The notes under the pieces: generated by a model
What the model saw: only the letters and a program-made list of their open reading frames with translations
Databases searched by the model: none
What the model was told of the DNA's origin: nothing
Translations under genes and position numbers: made by a program
NCBI RefSeq assembly: GCF_910592395.1
Contig: NC_088309.1
Coordinates: 6,078,501-6,142,500 of the forward strand
Source: Lineus longissimus
Lineage: Eukaryota; Nemertea; Pilidiophora; Heteronemertea; Lineidae
Length of the DNA stretch: 64,000 bases
Direction of reading: 5' to 3'
Shown here: one piece after another, positions 20,307-34,400 of the stretch
Layout: the number at the start of each line of letters is the position of its first letter
How positions within the stretch are numbered: position 1 is the first letter of the stretch

Positions 20307-23300
20307 GTTGGTTATAACCAGGTGTTCTGGTCCTCATGGTATTGTTACTAGACCAACTTGATATTCTCTTTATGAAGACAGCTTATAGATTGTCCAGTTT
20401 GTGTTCAACGGTCAATTCAGTGTTTTACTTCCACTTGTCCTCAACAGGTGGCCCACCAATCTACCTGTTCACTGTCCACAGTTACCAGGATGATGCCTTT
20501 TCCCTATGTCGTATTACATAACATCAGCACTTGTAACATATTTTTGCAGATTATCATTTAATTAGGACTCTGGGACATTGTCGTAGAACATGTGTGCTTG
20601 ACATACAGTGAAAAGCACCAAATGGCGTCACTCGTGCCAATACTTAAGCACCCCGCAAACATGTCATTTAAATCGTTGCAACCTGGGAAAAAAATATTAT
20701 TTGAGGTGGTCATCGCAGGTGCCTGCAACGTAAATTGCTGATCGCTGCAACTTGCGATTATAATCAAACCCATCGACTACCAGTACTGGTTTTCCCAAGA
20801 GATGAGAGATCTTTCGGTCACCAGATATAATCACAGGAGGCCGCAGCCATTTTTATCGCTCCTTCGCGCAGTCATCCCCAGACCGACCCTATTGTATGAA
20901 AAGTCATGTAATTTTTGTACATGTAATTCTGTAATTTGTTAGACCAACACTATGGCGAAGAATATATAAAGGCTATACAAATGTATTCTTTATTTCCTCT
21001 TCATTGATAATACTAAGATGGTGAAAAAGATTGGTATCAAAGTTTTAGTTGTCTTTTTAGAAGATTTTCGTTATTGTATTGTAATATAACTTGATAGTAT
21101 GTTCTTTGCCCTATGTGTTCTGGGTTTCAAAAGAAAAACCCATGCAGGTACTGCATACCTCATTCAATGGCTGCCAGGCCGACTGTTTGAGCTTTCTTGA
21201 TTATTTGTAAAACCTCCTCTTTAGAGGTCAGTCAACTTGAAAATGCTTAGAAGTACTTTCAGTGGAGTTGACGTTGCAAGGTGGCCTTGCTCAAATTAGA
21301 TTCATTTTGATGAAACCAGGGAGGTTTTAAACACAGAGTATATGTAGGTGTCAAAACCACCCAGCGATACTGAAGAAAAATACTCAGTTGCTTGTAATGT
21401 AGTGACTTATGTAAATGTAATTTGTACTTAAGTGATTTTAAATGGAAAATCAAAAATAAAGATAGGCAATCTCTGCTTAGGTTAGCTGTTTATGAACATA
21501 ATCAAATAGGACGAGGGGGTTAAACAGGAATGCGCAATGGTAAACAAGACTTTTATAAAAGCTGTCATTAAAGTGACTTGTGTAAGAAGTTTAATGTGAT
21601 CTTGTCGTGAGTCCTTTCAGGGATTCATTATTTTCTTTGTGGCCTTGTTGTGCTTGTTTGAATGCGTTTCTGGCATAATGCGGGCCTTGAGGGACTTGTT
21701 ACTGGTCAGCCATCTATGTCTTCTCTTTTCATGTTGTTAAATTATTGTGCATTTATCGCCATGGATATTATAACTTTTGATGGTTTCCCTGTTATAATTA
21801 TGCACTTGATTTCTTATTGCCTGCGATTATTGCCAGTTCAAAATCAAATTCTCGAATTCAACTCTGTCTAGCTTCCTCAGATGTCAATATGAAAGAGCTG
21901 TCAGTGTGGTCAGTAAGCTTTATCTTCTGATAAAAAAAGTCAACGATTTGTTTCTATCATACCGACAGTACTCAATGGTTAAAGCCGGCGACTTCTCGTT
22001 AAAAGAGTCCTGTGCTGTCGTAATGTGAAGTAACATGGAATTCCTTTAAGACATCAACTGAAGTTCAAAGCTAATAGGGCCTTCATGATTCCCATGGCAG
22101 TTAAATCGTAGTCTAACATCAGACACCATTTCTGGTCTAAGATTGTTAAATGTGGTTTAATTATAGAGGATTGGCTTTTCAGTGTCTTGTGTTGTTATCT
22201 CCCTGCCATGGTGAAATGTTTATTTAATTACGCACATGACTCAAGGCATATACATATATATGTGATTGGGGAATGCTCCTCTAACAATGCTTTGCTGGCT
22301 TCTTGTAGATTGTATTTGTTGTTACCCTTCTTTACTGTAACATCGGCTCATTAGTTAACCATTAACGCAAATAGGAACTGAGCTCTGACACAGTTAAATG
22401 ATAATGCATTGTTAGAATTCAAAATTGTTTATTACAAGTTATATGAAAGCTACCTGCAATGGGGTTGTTGAAATTTATACTCAGAGTATATTGACACAGT
22501 TTTCAAATTGTTTGACCAAACAAAGTAGGCCATTAACCCCTGAGCTACATGTACCGTATACGCTGTTTTGCAAAGGTACAGTCAATATCCAATCAGCAAA
22601 ATGTCATATCAACTGCTACACATTTCAGCTGCTGTTCAGTGTTGGAATGGGTTAAGAGGCCCTTGAATCAAAAACATGTATTTCGGCTTTTTTCATGTAT
22701 AACCTAATTCTTGTTGTGTTAATAGTGACCCAGAAGGTGTTTTATCACGTGCCATTGTAAGCATAAGCTTAATCAGATTTCTTTTGACATGTTTGACTGG
22801 GCTGCAACTCCTCACATCAGGGGGTATATGGGTGTTTTACAATTTTAACAAGTTCTTATTTGATGAGCATTCACAGAGCTTGACACCTGAATTTATGAAT
22901 GCCCGGCTGAGCATGAAGTATTGACTGCATGGTGTATTCCAACTTAAAGAGTATCAGAAATACTGGACCACACTGAAGAAATGTCACATGTTCTTTTGCT
23001 GAAGAAAACCTACATTGTTTTAAAGTACCATTGAACCTCTGTTAGCAGGACACTCTCTGTATTAGGAACTATGATTTTGGTCCAAATTGGTTGTTTCTAT
23101 ACATTTTCACCTCGGTAATGAGGACACCTCTCTATTAAGCAAAGCATTTAGCCACAGTCCCAAGGGTGTCCTTGATAGAGAGGTTCTTCTATGTGCTTAA
23201 TCTCTGTACACATTTTTACTTATTGTATGTTATCTGCAAAAAATGTATTCTGTAATGTACCCTACTTGATATGAAATATTTCACAAGGATATCTTGGCCT

Positions 23301-23566
23301 CATTCTTGCGCTTGGCTCATTAAAGTGATAGTATAACCTCTTGTAATTTCGACATGACCAGGTGCATTATCTCAGCAGTTGTTCTGCCAGAAAGTTCTGT
23401 CAAGTTGTGAAAAGCTCCTCAAAAATGCACCAAATCCTTTGGAGTCACGCCAGAGTTGGAATGGTATAAAGCACTGCCTGTATTCACCAGAGCATTATGT
23501 CTATAACCCTGGAAATCGGGCTGAAATCTGGTTGGTTTGAAATACTGAAAGCATAGTCATTTTGAA
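20307..23566. other. spacer downstream of HIRIP3
   Basis: No supported gene. The 3' UTR of HIRIP3 should end in or near this interval. An AATAAA at about 21453 ('aaaaataaagatagg') is a possible poly(A) signal but its distance makes it uncertain. Open frames are under 80 codons. Confidence 0.4.
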
Positions 23567-23779
23567 GGGTTGACCATAGGTTCAACCATTTTGGCTAGAA
23601 ATTGAATTCCAAAAGCAATTCGAACTCCTTCAAAATGAAGCTAATGCCCATTTAAAACCTGGGAGGTTGTTCTCCGGAAAGCAAAGAACAGACTCCCACC
23701 ATTGAAATTGGCATTCACGAGTTCTGATTGCTTTCAAATGTCAACTTCGAGCCAAAAATATGGCGCCAATGGTCTACCC
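23567..23779. mobile_element. palindromic MITE, family A copy 2
   Basis: It begins GGGTTGACCATAGGTTCAAC and ends GGTCTACCC, with 'attttggctagaa', 'actccttcaaaatgaag', 'gcccatttaaaacctgggag' and 'acagactcccacc' aligning with the copy at 2442-2663. The length is 213 bp. The right arm is more diverged than in copy 1. No open frame. Confidence 0.85.
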
Positions 23780-26700
23780 TTAGTGTTCATTCTTTGATTT
23801 GACTTTACTAAGTCAGGTGATTCATAATCAGGAAAATCGCAATAGCATGTAGATAATTTGCTCTGTCAAAACCCTGACCCACACCTGCTCTGTCTAAAGT
23901 AGGCCATTACTGGCAATTCCAAACTTATTATTGGCTCTTCTGCCACTCATGCATGCATACTGGCACCAGTTTTTTTCAATGTACTCCCCCTCTCGATATT
24001 TGTAGACGACGTCGGAGTAAAGAAAAACGTGACAAACAGGCATGAAAAAATATTGTAACATGGGCTATAAAAATGTGCTGATATTATTGACCACTGTTAG
24101 TTATGTTAATACCACTTTAGATATCTCATCATTGTACATGACAAAAAAAATATTGTTGGTATCACATGTTTCTTTATGATTTGTTGTATGATAGTTGAAT
24201 AAAATGTGTACGTCATGCTGAATTTTGATTTTAATTGGAATCTGTCTTGTCATCTGCCATCCTCTCCCCTCATCTGCCATCCTCTCGCCTCATCTGCCTG
24301 GTTTGTAGGGAATCTTGTCTGCTGCCATTCATTCCACTCTTCTGCCAAGTTTAAAAGAGTCTTGTAAAAGTGACACAATAGCCGTCATCTGTCGTTAGAG
24401 CTAGGCTCAGCCATATAGCGGATATGTTTTGAATGCCCTTAAATACACATAGGAATGTCCCGACAAGAAAAGGTCTATGAGAAAGGTTTGCGAGCGCCAC
24501 CGTCTTGCATTCATTCATAGCGTATTTCATGGCCGAAGTATGATAAGAATGTTTCCGTACGTCACAATGTTCGACGTCAAGGAAATAACTGTATGTCGAA
24601 GAACTGCCTACACTTTTATCCCCTAGCCTCGTTACACACAAAGAACTGCCTGACTTAATCATTTTAATTCTCATGATAGTATGTGGAAGACAAACTCCGT
24701 CCTTGATGGGTGTGAATTCCTTCTGGCATGTCTGGATTAGCCTAAAATATTTTTTTCTTTTCAAAACCACTCTGAATGTCCTTCTGGTGACGTGGAGGGC
24801 TGGGGTTTTCAAAGACACAGAGAGCCCAACGTCTGCGAATAACGACTATTCAAAATGTTTCCAACCTATCCTCTGAACTCGTGGTCAAGTGGAATGGAAG
24901 TAGAAAAAAATCAAGATTCAAAATGATGAAAAAACCCAAAATAAAGTTGGTACGCTGTGTTGCTTCCATATTTTATGTTGTTGATATGCTTTATTTAATA
25001 TTTTCGCCCTATTCTATAAATTCGCCGTCTGGGGAAGTGGAGATTGAAATCATGATAAAAAAATTCCCCCCCAAAGTTTAACAGTCTGTTTTGCTTTCAA
25101 ATTTTATTTCATTGTGGGATTTATATACTTCCTGGTCTTTTTCGGGACACTTCGTTCTATTTTGACCAACTTTGTCAACAGACTGGCTGCGCAATCCCGC
25201 TTGTAAGCCAACGCAGACAATCAAAATATTCCTTACACATTTCCAGACAAATATTTATCAATTGTAATTCATATTTGATATCTGGGTTGCTACTCTTTTT
25301 CTAAACTTCTTTTGTCGTTATTTGCTCTCGACTTGAGCGCAAACCAGAAAGTGTGCTTAAAATGTAATGTAAATTTACTTTTCATGATCGGGCTTACCGT
25401 ACTCGGTAGCTCAATACATGTAGAGGTCAACCTCCGAAAAACCATTTGCTGTGTGGATGTCGAACTTTGTAATAAGGCTTGTAAGGGTTCACCATATCTT
25501 AGATACCGCCGCCATTTTGGCTAGAACTTGAAAACTTAAGCAACAACAACTTTTCCGTTGCAAATCGTTACTCACTTATCGTATTGTGACAAGGTATAGA
25601 ATTGATTTTGAAATTAATATTTTGTATTACACCTCCTCAATATTATTTCATTCAAGTGCACGTGCGGACTTATTGAGAAAGTCGGGTAGGTTTGCTACAA
25701 GTAGGCATAACCCTTCACTTAGGCCCATTAATCTGTCTGCCAATACAAGTCACATCTGATAGGCAACATTAATTCAAGATCCAATTTGTTTTATAATGCA
25801 TGGCCAGCTTCAGTACTGTATTATAGGAATTATAAAAAGGCCTTCTGAATAGAACAACAAAAGTCGAAAATGAGATTTTAAATTCTGAGCGGAGACCTTC
25901 CGCCAATTTGAGGAAATAAAACCCGAATAGATTATTTAAAGGAGTGGATTATGCATTAGAAAATATCTAACCACAAACATGTAAAGCCTACTTCCGAAAT
26001 TCCTTAGGTGTATTCAGCCAAAAAAGCCTAGTAAGGACCTTTACCATTCATTATGAAATGTCCATATGAATGATGTGTGATTAATTTCGGCGGCTAGTCG
26101 GCTAAATCCATAGACCTATAATGTGCTATTTGCTAAAGCCTATAGCCGGCCATTGTATAGACTTTTCCATATTCTCCGGCACCGAGCCAAAGCCGCCATT
26201 TGAAGCCGCCAGAACGCGTTACAACATAGCAAGGGGATGACCGACAGTGCGGCAAATCCGTCGAGGTCCGAGGTATTTTGTCACAGTCACTCCACAGGCG
26301 AACATCTGCGGTTGTCCTTGTAGCTCGTTTCCCGCACATACAACATTTTGAATGAATGTGAATTATCATCTAGTGGTTATAAGAAGGGAACGCGTTTATA
26401 TGCACCTCACACTGCAGAAAGATATCAATTTCTGTTGAATCAACGAAGCGAAGGAGACTTATTTCAAAAGAGTTTAGTGGCATGTGGGTCGCCAGTTGTT
26501 GTGTTACGATCTTTCATCGATCGGAGATTCATTCACTTGGATGGCTTACGGTCTGACGTGTGGAATGCTCGGCTCGGCGCTGCTGTAAGCAGATAAAAGG
26601 AAACTCATCCCATCCAAATTTTCATCGTCCGATTTCTGAAGGTGGAAACATCTTTTTATTCATTGTATCGCCGTGGTTGGAAATAGGTGACCTTGTGGAT

Positions 26701-26860
26701 TATTTTAGTTTGTGTTTATGTCAGGAATTGGAAAACAACATCTGCGACACTGTTCATTCATCAGGTGCATTGATTATATAAGTTAGTCCTGCCACACCGA
26801 GCTGTACATACTTCGTGTATCTAAGTTTCTTTATGTTTTAATCTAACTTGACTGACGAAA
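23780..26860. other. spacer and probable promoter region of the first PTB gene
   Basis: No supported gene. It contains a short 20-bp direct repeat ('catctgccatcctctcccct', 24251-24299, about 2.5 copies), a MITE fragment at 25485-25535, and the 5' UTR of the gene starting at 26861. A minus-strand open frame of 155 codons at 24351-24818 lacks an early ATG and any domain. Confidence 0.4.
25485..25535. mobile_element. fragment of MITE family A
   Basis: 'gggttcaccatatctt', then 'gccattttggctagaacttg', matches the left arm of the family at 2442 and 23567. The rest of the element is missing. Confidence 0.6.
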
Positions 26861-28414
26861 ATGGCTGGGCGAAAGTCAGAAATCAAGAAAGCGCAGTATT
26901 ATGTCTGCTACCTTGGTTGGCTGGAGAGTGGAGGCATCCGCGGACATGAGTTCACTGATCCTGTCATCTATGAGCTTCTGCAGCGCGTCCGGCAACAATA
27001 CAACATGGCCATCACAAAACTGACTGTGCAAATCGGCAAGAAGGAAATCAAACTAACACAGGAGATGGAGAAGGGCAGGACGAAGGTCGAGAAGGTAAAG
27101 TACCCTGCAATTCCTGCGAAGGATCTGACATTTGCCTGTCAGGGTCCCGCCCCTGATGATGACATTGTTGCTGCTATTTATCTCGGGTATAACCCCCAGA
27201 CTCGCCGGGCGGTTCACGTGCATGTCTATAGATGCGATTCCCCCGAGACCGCTGCCCGGATGGTGGGGCATCTGAGCCAACTGATCGACCTCCCCGACCA
27301 CAAGAACAGACTTGTCAAGGTTGAGAAAGAGTTGGAGCAAAAAGGATTCGTCAGTGGTCACTCGCAGGGTCGACCTCCACCGCAAATTCTGCATCGGGAT
27401 TCTTCGGATTCTACGAATTCCGGCAGTGATCGTGTTGATGGCAATTCTGTGATTCCTATCCTGAATGGAAGGCATAAGGCTGGAAGTACGGGTAGTTCTG
27501 GGGGCAGTGGTGCAGGTTCGGAGGGCAAAGAGGCTCCGACTCTACCGGCGTACGACTCTGTAGCAGCCGAGCTCCGCGATAAACTCCAACGCCGAAACAA
27601 ACAGATCCCTATCCTTTTACCACCGAGGGATTACGATACCATCTCTAGAAGCCACGGGAAGGTGGATATAGGACTTGACGTCGTGGACGCACCACCCGAA
27701 AGGAGAAAAATAAGCGAACACAGCCTAGGTTCTAGGACTTCTAGTCACAGTGCAAGTGACAATCATATCAGGTCTTTAGTAAATGAACATAATAGAACAA
27801 ATGACAGCGGGGTGGATATTCCGCCAGACTATGAACAAGATGATGAAAATGTGTGCTACAACTCCCAAGGAAGTTCCCAGTTGCGGATGGAGACTTCGAG
27901 ATATGACAAGCACGTTTCGCGGTCTTCCAGTCGCAGCTCTGCATCAGATTGGTCCCATGACGGCGTTAAGCACAACCAGGGCCCTCCGCAAGCTGATGAT
28001 GGGTATTACTCCTTCGACGGGCGGCCGCAGCAGACAAACTCCCCGAGACATCCACCAGTTCAGTCATTCTACCCCGTCCGTTCTCCACCCATCGAGAGGC
28101 AATCACCACGGGTGCAATCAGGCGCCGATTATGACAGGCGACGGGCGTTGTCACCAGTGGCGCGGGATCCTAACATGAGGAAGTCTGCGCCTCAACCCCT
28201 GTCACCACGGGTCCAAAGTGCTCACTACCACGTGAAGCAGCATTCCGGGCCTGATCTAGGCTACAGCCTCCCAGAGAAGGACTTAAGGAGAGGGTTGATG
28301 AGACAGATGTCAGATGACAGGAACTCAGATAACAGCAGGAAGTCGGAACCGTTGCCTGGTTATCTCCAAGGGAAGCCTGTTGGTAGAAGCACATCGTTCC
28401 AGGTCCGACGATAA
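26861..28414 (+). CDS. intronless PTB-domain protein, long disordered tail (517 aa)
   Basis: A single open frame of 517 codons starts at ATG with an excellent context (A at -3, G at +4). Residues about 10-152 fit a PTB/PID fold: first strand YYVCYLGWLESGG, helix VIYELLQRVRQQY, strands around LTVQIGKKEIKL, AIPAKDLTFACQ and DIVAAIYLGYNP, then VHVYRCDSPETAARMVGHLS as the last strand and the C-terminal helix. PTB domains bind NPxY-type peptides or phosphoinositides in adaptor proteins. The tail (160-517) is Ser/Pro/Arg/Gly-rich with many SP and RxxS sites, a YDTISRSHGK segment, and PVRSPPIERQSPRVQ, suited to phosphorylation and 14-3-3 or SH3 binding. It is not one of the well-known PTB families I can name. 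A consensus donor lies 16 bp after the stop. It is the first of three similar single-exon genes. Confidence 0.9.
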   Translation: MAGRKSEIKKAQYYVCYLGWLESGGIRGHEFTDPVIYELLQRVRQQYNMAITKLTVQIGKKEIKLTQEMEKGRTKVEKVKYPAIPAKDLTFACQGPAPDDDIVAAIYLGYNPQTRRAVHVHVYRCDSPETAARMVGHLSQLIDLPDHKNRLVKVEKELEQKGFVSGHSQGRPPPQILHRDSSDSTNSGSDRVDGNSVIPILNGRHKAGSTGSSGGSGAGSEGKEAPTLPAYDSVAAELRDKLQRRNKQIPILLPPRDYDTISRSHGKVDIGLDVVDAPPERRKISEHSLGSRTSSHSASDNHIRSLVNEHNRTNDSGVDIPPDYEQDDENVCYNSQGSSQLRMETSRYDKHVSRSSSRSSASDWSHDGVKHNQGPPQADDGYYSFDGRPQQTNSPRHPPVQSFYPVRSPPIERQSPRVQSGADYDRRRALSPVARDPNMRKSAPQPLSPRVQSAHYHVKQHSGPDLGYSLPEKDLRRGLMRQMSDDRNSDNSRKSEPLPGYLQGKPVGRSTSFQVRR

Positions 28415-28424
28415 GGTTCATTGA

Positions 28425-28436
28425 TGATAGGTAAGA
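28425..28436 (+). promoter_or_regulatory. candidate splice donor just after the stop codon
   Basis: GATAG|GTAAGAAC has its exon-intron border at 28430/28431, 16 bp beyond the TAA of the PTB gene. It is a near-ideal donor. It suggests the 3' UTR is spliced, and the short stop-to-junction distance would avoid nonsense-mediated decay. No partner acceptor was identified. Confidence 0.4.
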
Positions 28437-31400
28437 ACTGTTCTTCTTGTCGACGATTTAATTTCATTTGAACCTGGGCTATTGAAAGTGAAAGCAACAA
28501 ATGAATATGTATACATTTGTTTGATATTATTCAGACAAAACCTACTTGGCTACCTTTGATTGCTATCAATCAGATGGCTTACTTAGGAATGGCCTGACAT
28601 CATGGTAGATGGAAGTGAGTGCGGATTTCAAAGACTTGCACTCAATGTATTTCTGAGAAAGGTTGCAAAAAGTGCTTGAATGACATCGACTTTAGGCATG
28701 GCAACTTCCTCGTCTGAAGGATTCGAAACCAAATTTGTTGTTAGTTCATCATGGCGTTTGATATGACCAAATGATACCGTAAATGAGGGACTTTTGTCGC
28801 ACGCGATCATTATCGCAGGTCGCAGCGATTTACATCGCTCGTTGGCGAAGCACTTTAGTAAGCCTTGTTTTCAACTTTCAGGAGCCTAATTAGAAAACAA
28901 ATGGCTCGTCACAGCATGTTATTTCAGCAATAGACTGAATCGACTTGAAAGAAAAAGATGTTAATTGCCCTATTGACAACCACTTAGAGCAGTCATGACA
29001 CGGTCGAACTCACAAATCGGGTTAAGTTCGACCCTGGGAGATGATTGCAGTCAAATCAACCATTATTATAAATTTGGGAGTTGCCATGGCATCATTAGGA
29101 ACACATTCTTCCAGTGACGTCCTTTAGAGGAGTTTCACAGCGCTGCTCGACCAAATGCAAAAGACAATTGCTATCGGGTCCTCATGTCGTCTGCTTCTTC
29201 ATTAGTCCCAGACGGCTCAAACATATTGAAACGACGCGACAATTACTAAGCGAATTCGCCATCCCGTGCACTGCAGCTAGCTGCTGCAACATACTATGGT
29301 CAGATTATTGGGAGCCGATTATTGATCCATAATCACCACTGAATGAATCCAAAATACTTGTGAAAAGGCAGAACCAGTCACAGCAGTTTCCCATTAATTC
29401 CTATTAGCACTCGAAATATGGCTTGTCCAGCCACCATTCAAATGAAACTGCTGATCACATTCGATATGTCACTGCCTTCGCTGTTTTTATATCAAACGCT
29501 CTGGCAAATTTAATAACCTCGTTGAGTGAAAGGCCGGCTTTGTAATTGAAAATATCAATGTAGTAACTAAATGCTTGGATTAGATGCTTTCTGTTTCTGA
29601 TAAAATCAGCCTGCAGCCGTTTTACTCGTAGCTTGCATAAACGAAAGAAAAGATATGTTCAACAGAACCGAGCATTATAATGTGACTTAAATGCATTGAA
29701 TTTCTTTTTTCTCTGCATCATTTTGAAGCTTGTGGTCTTGTCTCTGTCAAGCTACAAATTTAGAATCGACCATTTTATAAGAGCGAGAGTCCAGCCAAGT
29801 TTAGGAAGAGCAGTTACCACCATCATGAAGTGGCTCTTGTGGGTCAGCTGTTACCATTATATATTCAGGACTGATTACTGAATAAAAATAGTAATAAATT
29901 TATCAATTTTTTTACATATAGGGTGTAATCAGCCCTCGCATACTCTACGTATGTCGAGCGTATTCAACTTGTGTAAACTGGTGGTATGACATAAAACGAG
30001 TTTTGCATATCACGAGGGAGAAATTTTACAGTTATGCAATCCTTACGACAAAGTAAGAAGCAGCAGGCCTGTGGCGTCATCACGTCCTTTACTACTGGAG
30101 GTACATGAAATTCATCTATTTTACACTTTGTTGCAGGAATCGCCGTGTACCTTTAATAACTCTTCGATAAAATGCATTAACATACTTCGTTCTTCGTTCT
30201 TCTTAATCCCTTTTTTTCTCATGATGCTCATTAGTCTGTCGGCCCAAAAGTTGCGTAAAACGGCAAGCAGACGACCGTAAAAATGTTCAAACATCAATGA
30301 TCACCATGAAGCAATCAGAAGTGCCACTTGGTGGAAAACGCCCGAATATATATAGTTCTTGACATAAAGTGCTATCATTCGAGAAAAACCAATGTTCGTG
30401 TATATTTGCTCAAACGTCAAGGACTTCAGACAATAACAAAGTGGGGCGAAAACTGTCTAAATTTACCAGATTTCTAATATTCGTTTCTGACGTAAACGTC
30501 AAGTGTCAGATCTGTCTCCATGATGGGTTCACAAGTGCTGCTGCACGTATTTCAAAATTCGTTTTCTGTCAATAAATATTAATTGTTACATTTCGAAATT
30601 ACACTTTACTTCTATTGCTTTCTGTTTCTACTATTTTGAACAAGATAGTTAGGAGAAATATATATCATCATACACTCAAAACATTCAAGTATCGGGGAAT
30701 TCTGAGTAGTATGTGTACATGTACGCGGTTTAAAAAAGATTAAACAGTTTGCACATACGTGTACATGTAAAGGCTGTAGTGTAGCCTAATGTGCGTTTTC
30801 TAAAATGAATTTAGAAATTCACAAATCCTATTAATACTTAATAAGGCAAAGAAAGAAAGACGCAGCTACTTATCACCGTTGCTAATGAGTATGAGTTAGA
30901 CATTTTAGTTGTTCAAACACAGTTATATGGCCTTGGTTTGTAAAGATTATTTTGTTGGCTATTTGGGATTTGGGATCCATCTCACCATATATACCGCCGT
31001 GGTATTTTGGTTCGAACCTATGTCTGAAGTGAGAAGCGACTTAGACACAAGGGACAGTTCATGCACGATAGCATATCATGTGCCCTGGGTCCCAATAATA
31101 ACTGTCCATACAGTCTAGTTGAACCGGAAGTAGCGTATCATTGCTTGGTTAGATTCGCTGGAAAGCGCACATCCTCGAGCGCTGTACATGTGCAGCTCTC
31201 AGTTGTAGTATTATTGATATATTTATGAGATTCACATTTATATGCTCCATGCAGTCACGTCTGTGAATCAAATGATAATATAAATGATAATATATCATCC
31301 TGAATACCAACTATCTTATGTGAAATGCAGATGTGGTTCATGTGTAATTTTTATTAAGATCTGTAGTGCAGTATACAGTGCAGTAATTTACGTCATACCT

Positions 31401-34400
31401 AAACATACGTAAGTGCACTTTTCTGACATGCATCGCATTACGCCTATTAGTACACTCCTGAAGCAGAACGAGTATTGGTTTATGAGAATACCGAGATCGG
31501 GTTGAATTTTCACGTATTTGCATGGTACGAGGAAAATCCACTTATCTGTTTACCGGAAAGCACCTCAGGACGATACCTACATATAAATTATTTACCGAGT
31601 TGCATCCAACAATGTGAACATGTACACCTTATTTAATTTTAACTGACAGTTTTCAAGTAAGGTTGCTTTACGAATTAAGCAATGCATTTATTATACTGTA
31701 TTAAACCGTAGACTGATCTGAAGTAGAATTGTTTGCACAATACACCTGGAGATTTGCTATTTACATAACGATATGCAAAAATATACTATATTTCAATTTT
31801 TAATATATTGTCTGGTATTTCATTATTTGCCCTGCATGTTTACCTTTAGTTTATATGAATACTGGAACAGGGAAAGAGGTATTTTATTGTTTGATTAAAA
31901 TATGATACTCACTGCAAGGCAATGGCATGCCTATTCCCACGAAAACCTATTCTCATTACACGTGCGATGTATATAAATTTTGCGTGTTTAACCAAATACG
32001 TCGTTTTAGGGGATGAAGAGGGGGGGGGGGGGGGATATTAAACTAGCTTCTTGATATTGTCATACATACTTGATGGTATGAACAACAAAAGTATCATGAG
32101 GATTTCATTAAATGTCGATTTCACTTGACAGCATACATCAAACAATTAAAAATAAAATCTTGTTTTATTTAGCTTTCATTTCAAGTTAGGCCGAACACCT
32201 TAATTAATCCAGGGCATGCATTTTGGCTGAAAGGTTTTCCGGGCCATGCAGTTCAGAACCACATTTTCGTCCATTTCGTCGGTTAAATTACCTTCATTTC
32301 AAAAGAATACATGAACATCAATTGGCAAATTGATGGCCGCCAACTGACAAAATGATAAGTTCGAAACCCCTCGTTAGCGAATTGAATATACCAATACTCT
32401 TTACCGTATTAATGCAATTTCATATCTGACTGAATACTTTGAAATTCCTTAGTATTACTATGCCAGTACTACCTGAAGCATATAATTCTCTATTTTGTCT
32501 ATTTTACATTCAAGTAAGGCTTCGGACTCTAATGGGTTTCATGTGTTCATTAGCCAATTTGGTCTAATGTGCATAGGCGTTCGTCGATGCATGGAAGTTT
32601 ATAGTACCTCAATTGTTTTTACGGTTTCTTTTGCAGTTTGGCTGATTACTGGGCGGTTTTTTCCGGATATTGGTAATCATTTTACTGTCTACAGCTGTGG
32701 CTATGTCTTTTGTTGTATCACAATACGGCATCCTGAGATTCAGGTTTAAAAACCACTGGTGCCAGCATGCAATACAGATGCTCAGCACGTATACATTCGC
32801 ATCCATTGTTACCACCCCGTCAAAACGATTCGGCGAATGTCACAGTTGTCAAGTCTTGTCTACTTGTCGTGATCATCTTCATCAAATCAATCAATATAAT
32901 GATGTAACAAGACAGATGCGACTATATCGAATACACGTGGCAGCTTGTCGAGTACTGTAGGGCAGAAAGATTTCGCTTGCAAGATGTCTTGGTCGTGAAA
33001 TCTCATGTTATTCAGAGGCACTCCATCCAGCTCACTGACCGACACCAAGAAGTGAATAAAGAGACCGCGTATGTTCCATGCGCAATTAGCACGTATCATA
33101 TGGAGAATCTTTCAAAAAGGAAAGACTCTTGATTACGCCCAAACACAAATTTCATACCTCTTGAATTACCTTGGTCTGATCAGAGTCTGTTTTCTGGGCT
33201 CAATAACTCGAAACACACTGGATTGAGAAAACATGGAGCTACTGCACTAACTACAGCGCACCTACATGTATACACTAAAAAGTCTACATGTACAATCAAA
33301 ATAGACAATTTTAAGTTTTTTAAAACTTTGCCTTGACTCGCGAAAATATTCTGCCACGACTATGAGCATTATGAATGTCCAACGTTCGGCATTCGCGAAA
33401 ATTTCATGCCGCGAAATGTTTCTGTTCTTCAGTATCATTGATGACGGTAAAAGGTAAAAAAGGCTACGGTGCCACGTTGGCCTGAACATTGTGAATACAT
33501 AGAAATGATTTTATAATCAGAAGCCATAATTTGAATAAGAATTCAATGCGAATTCCAAGTATCTGAACGAGGAAGAAACATCTCGACATTGCATTGAATT
33601 GATTCTGCGAAATCATGAATGGAATCCAAGCTTTTGAAGTCTCATGTTTAGAAGCTATAATTGATTAAGAAATAGATGCAAAAACCCAAGCAACTTTGGT
33701 CTGAATGAGAAGAAAAATCTAAGATTTCACTGATTCTAAAACTCAGTAAACAAATCCAAACTCGTGATGATGACAATAATCGGCGTCTTTCATTTCTAGA
33801 TTCAAACACTGCGCAACTTTTTGTCATAGTGGATCAAAAGACGATTTATTTCTTTGGTATGCATGAAATAGACGTTTTCCTCCTTCCTTTCATGATTTCC
33901 ATTGCAAATACCATTACCACATGCTACTATATGTATACGGGGACACATTCACTAAGAAACATCAATCATGCAAGCATATTCTATCATTGTGGAAGAATGA
34001 AACATGTTGTGGTACGTGAATGATGTGAACGCTATCGTAACCTATATCTTTTAACGTTCAATTTCAAATGCGACATCGAAATCAAATGTGACATCAAAAA
34101 CTAATGAGAATTTGATACTTTCAAAAGTTAATCCAAGTTTGAAGAGACTTGACTCTTCATAAAGCCTATGATACTTAAGCATATAAACCTGACTTAATTT
34201 AGTCAAGTATATACAATAACATACAATGGAACATTTCATTTTCATGGTGGAAATTTTAATCTTCGTCACCCGTAAAACTGCGCACGGTTCGGTCCAGGAT
34301 TTACCACTACACTTATGGATTATTAAAAGTTCCAACCTGCAGTTTTTCGTGACTTTTTACGTTTTATTACGTTTCCAAATATTGATACAGTATATAAGGT

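Noticed and set aside
19755-20361. Repeat protein of 17-residue units (146 codons)
   Set aside because: It is a translation of the 51-bp minisatellite whose period is a multiple of three. The units are also open on the other strand, and it lies just after the HIRIP3 stop.
24351-24818. 155-codon minus-strand open frame
   Set aside because: It begins with a non-ATG codon, has no recognisable domain or splice context, and its length is within chance expectation.
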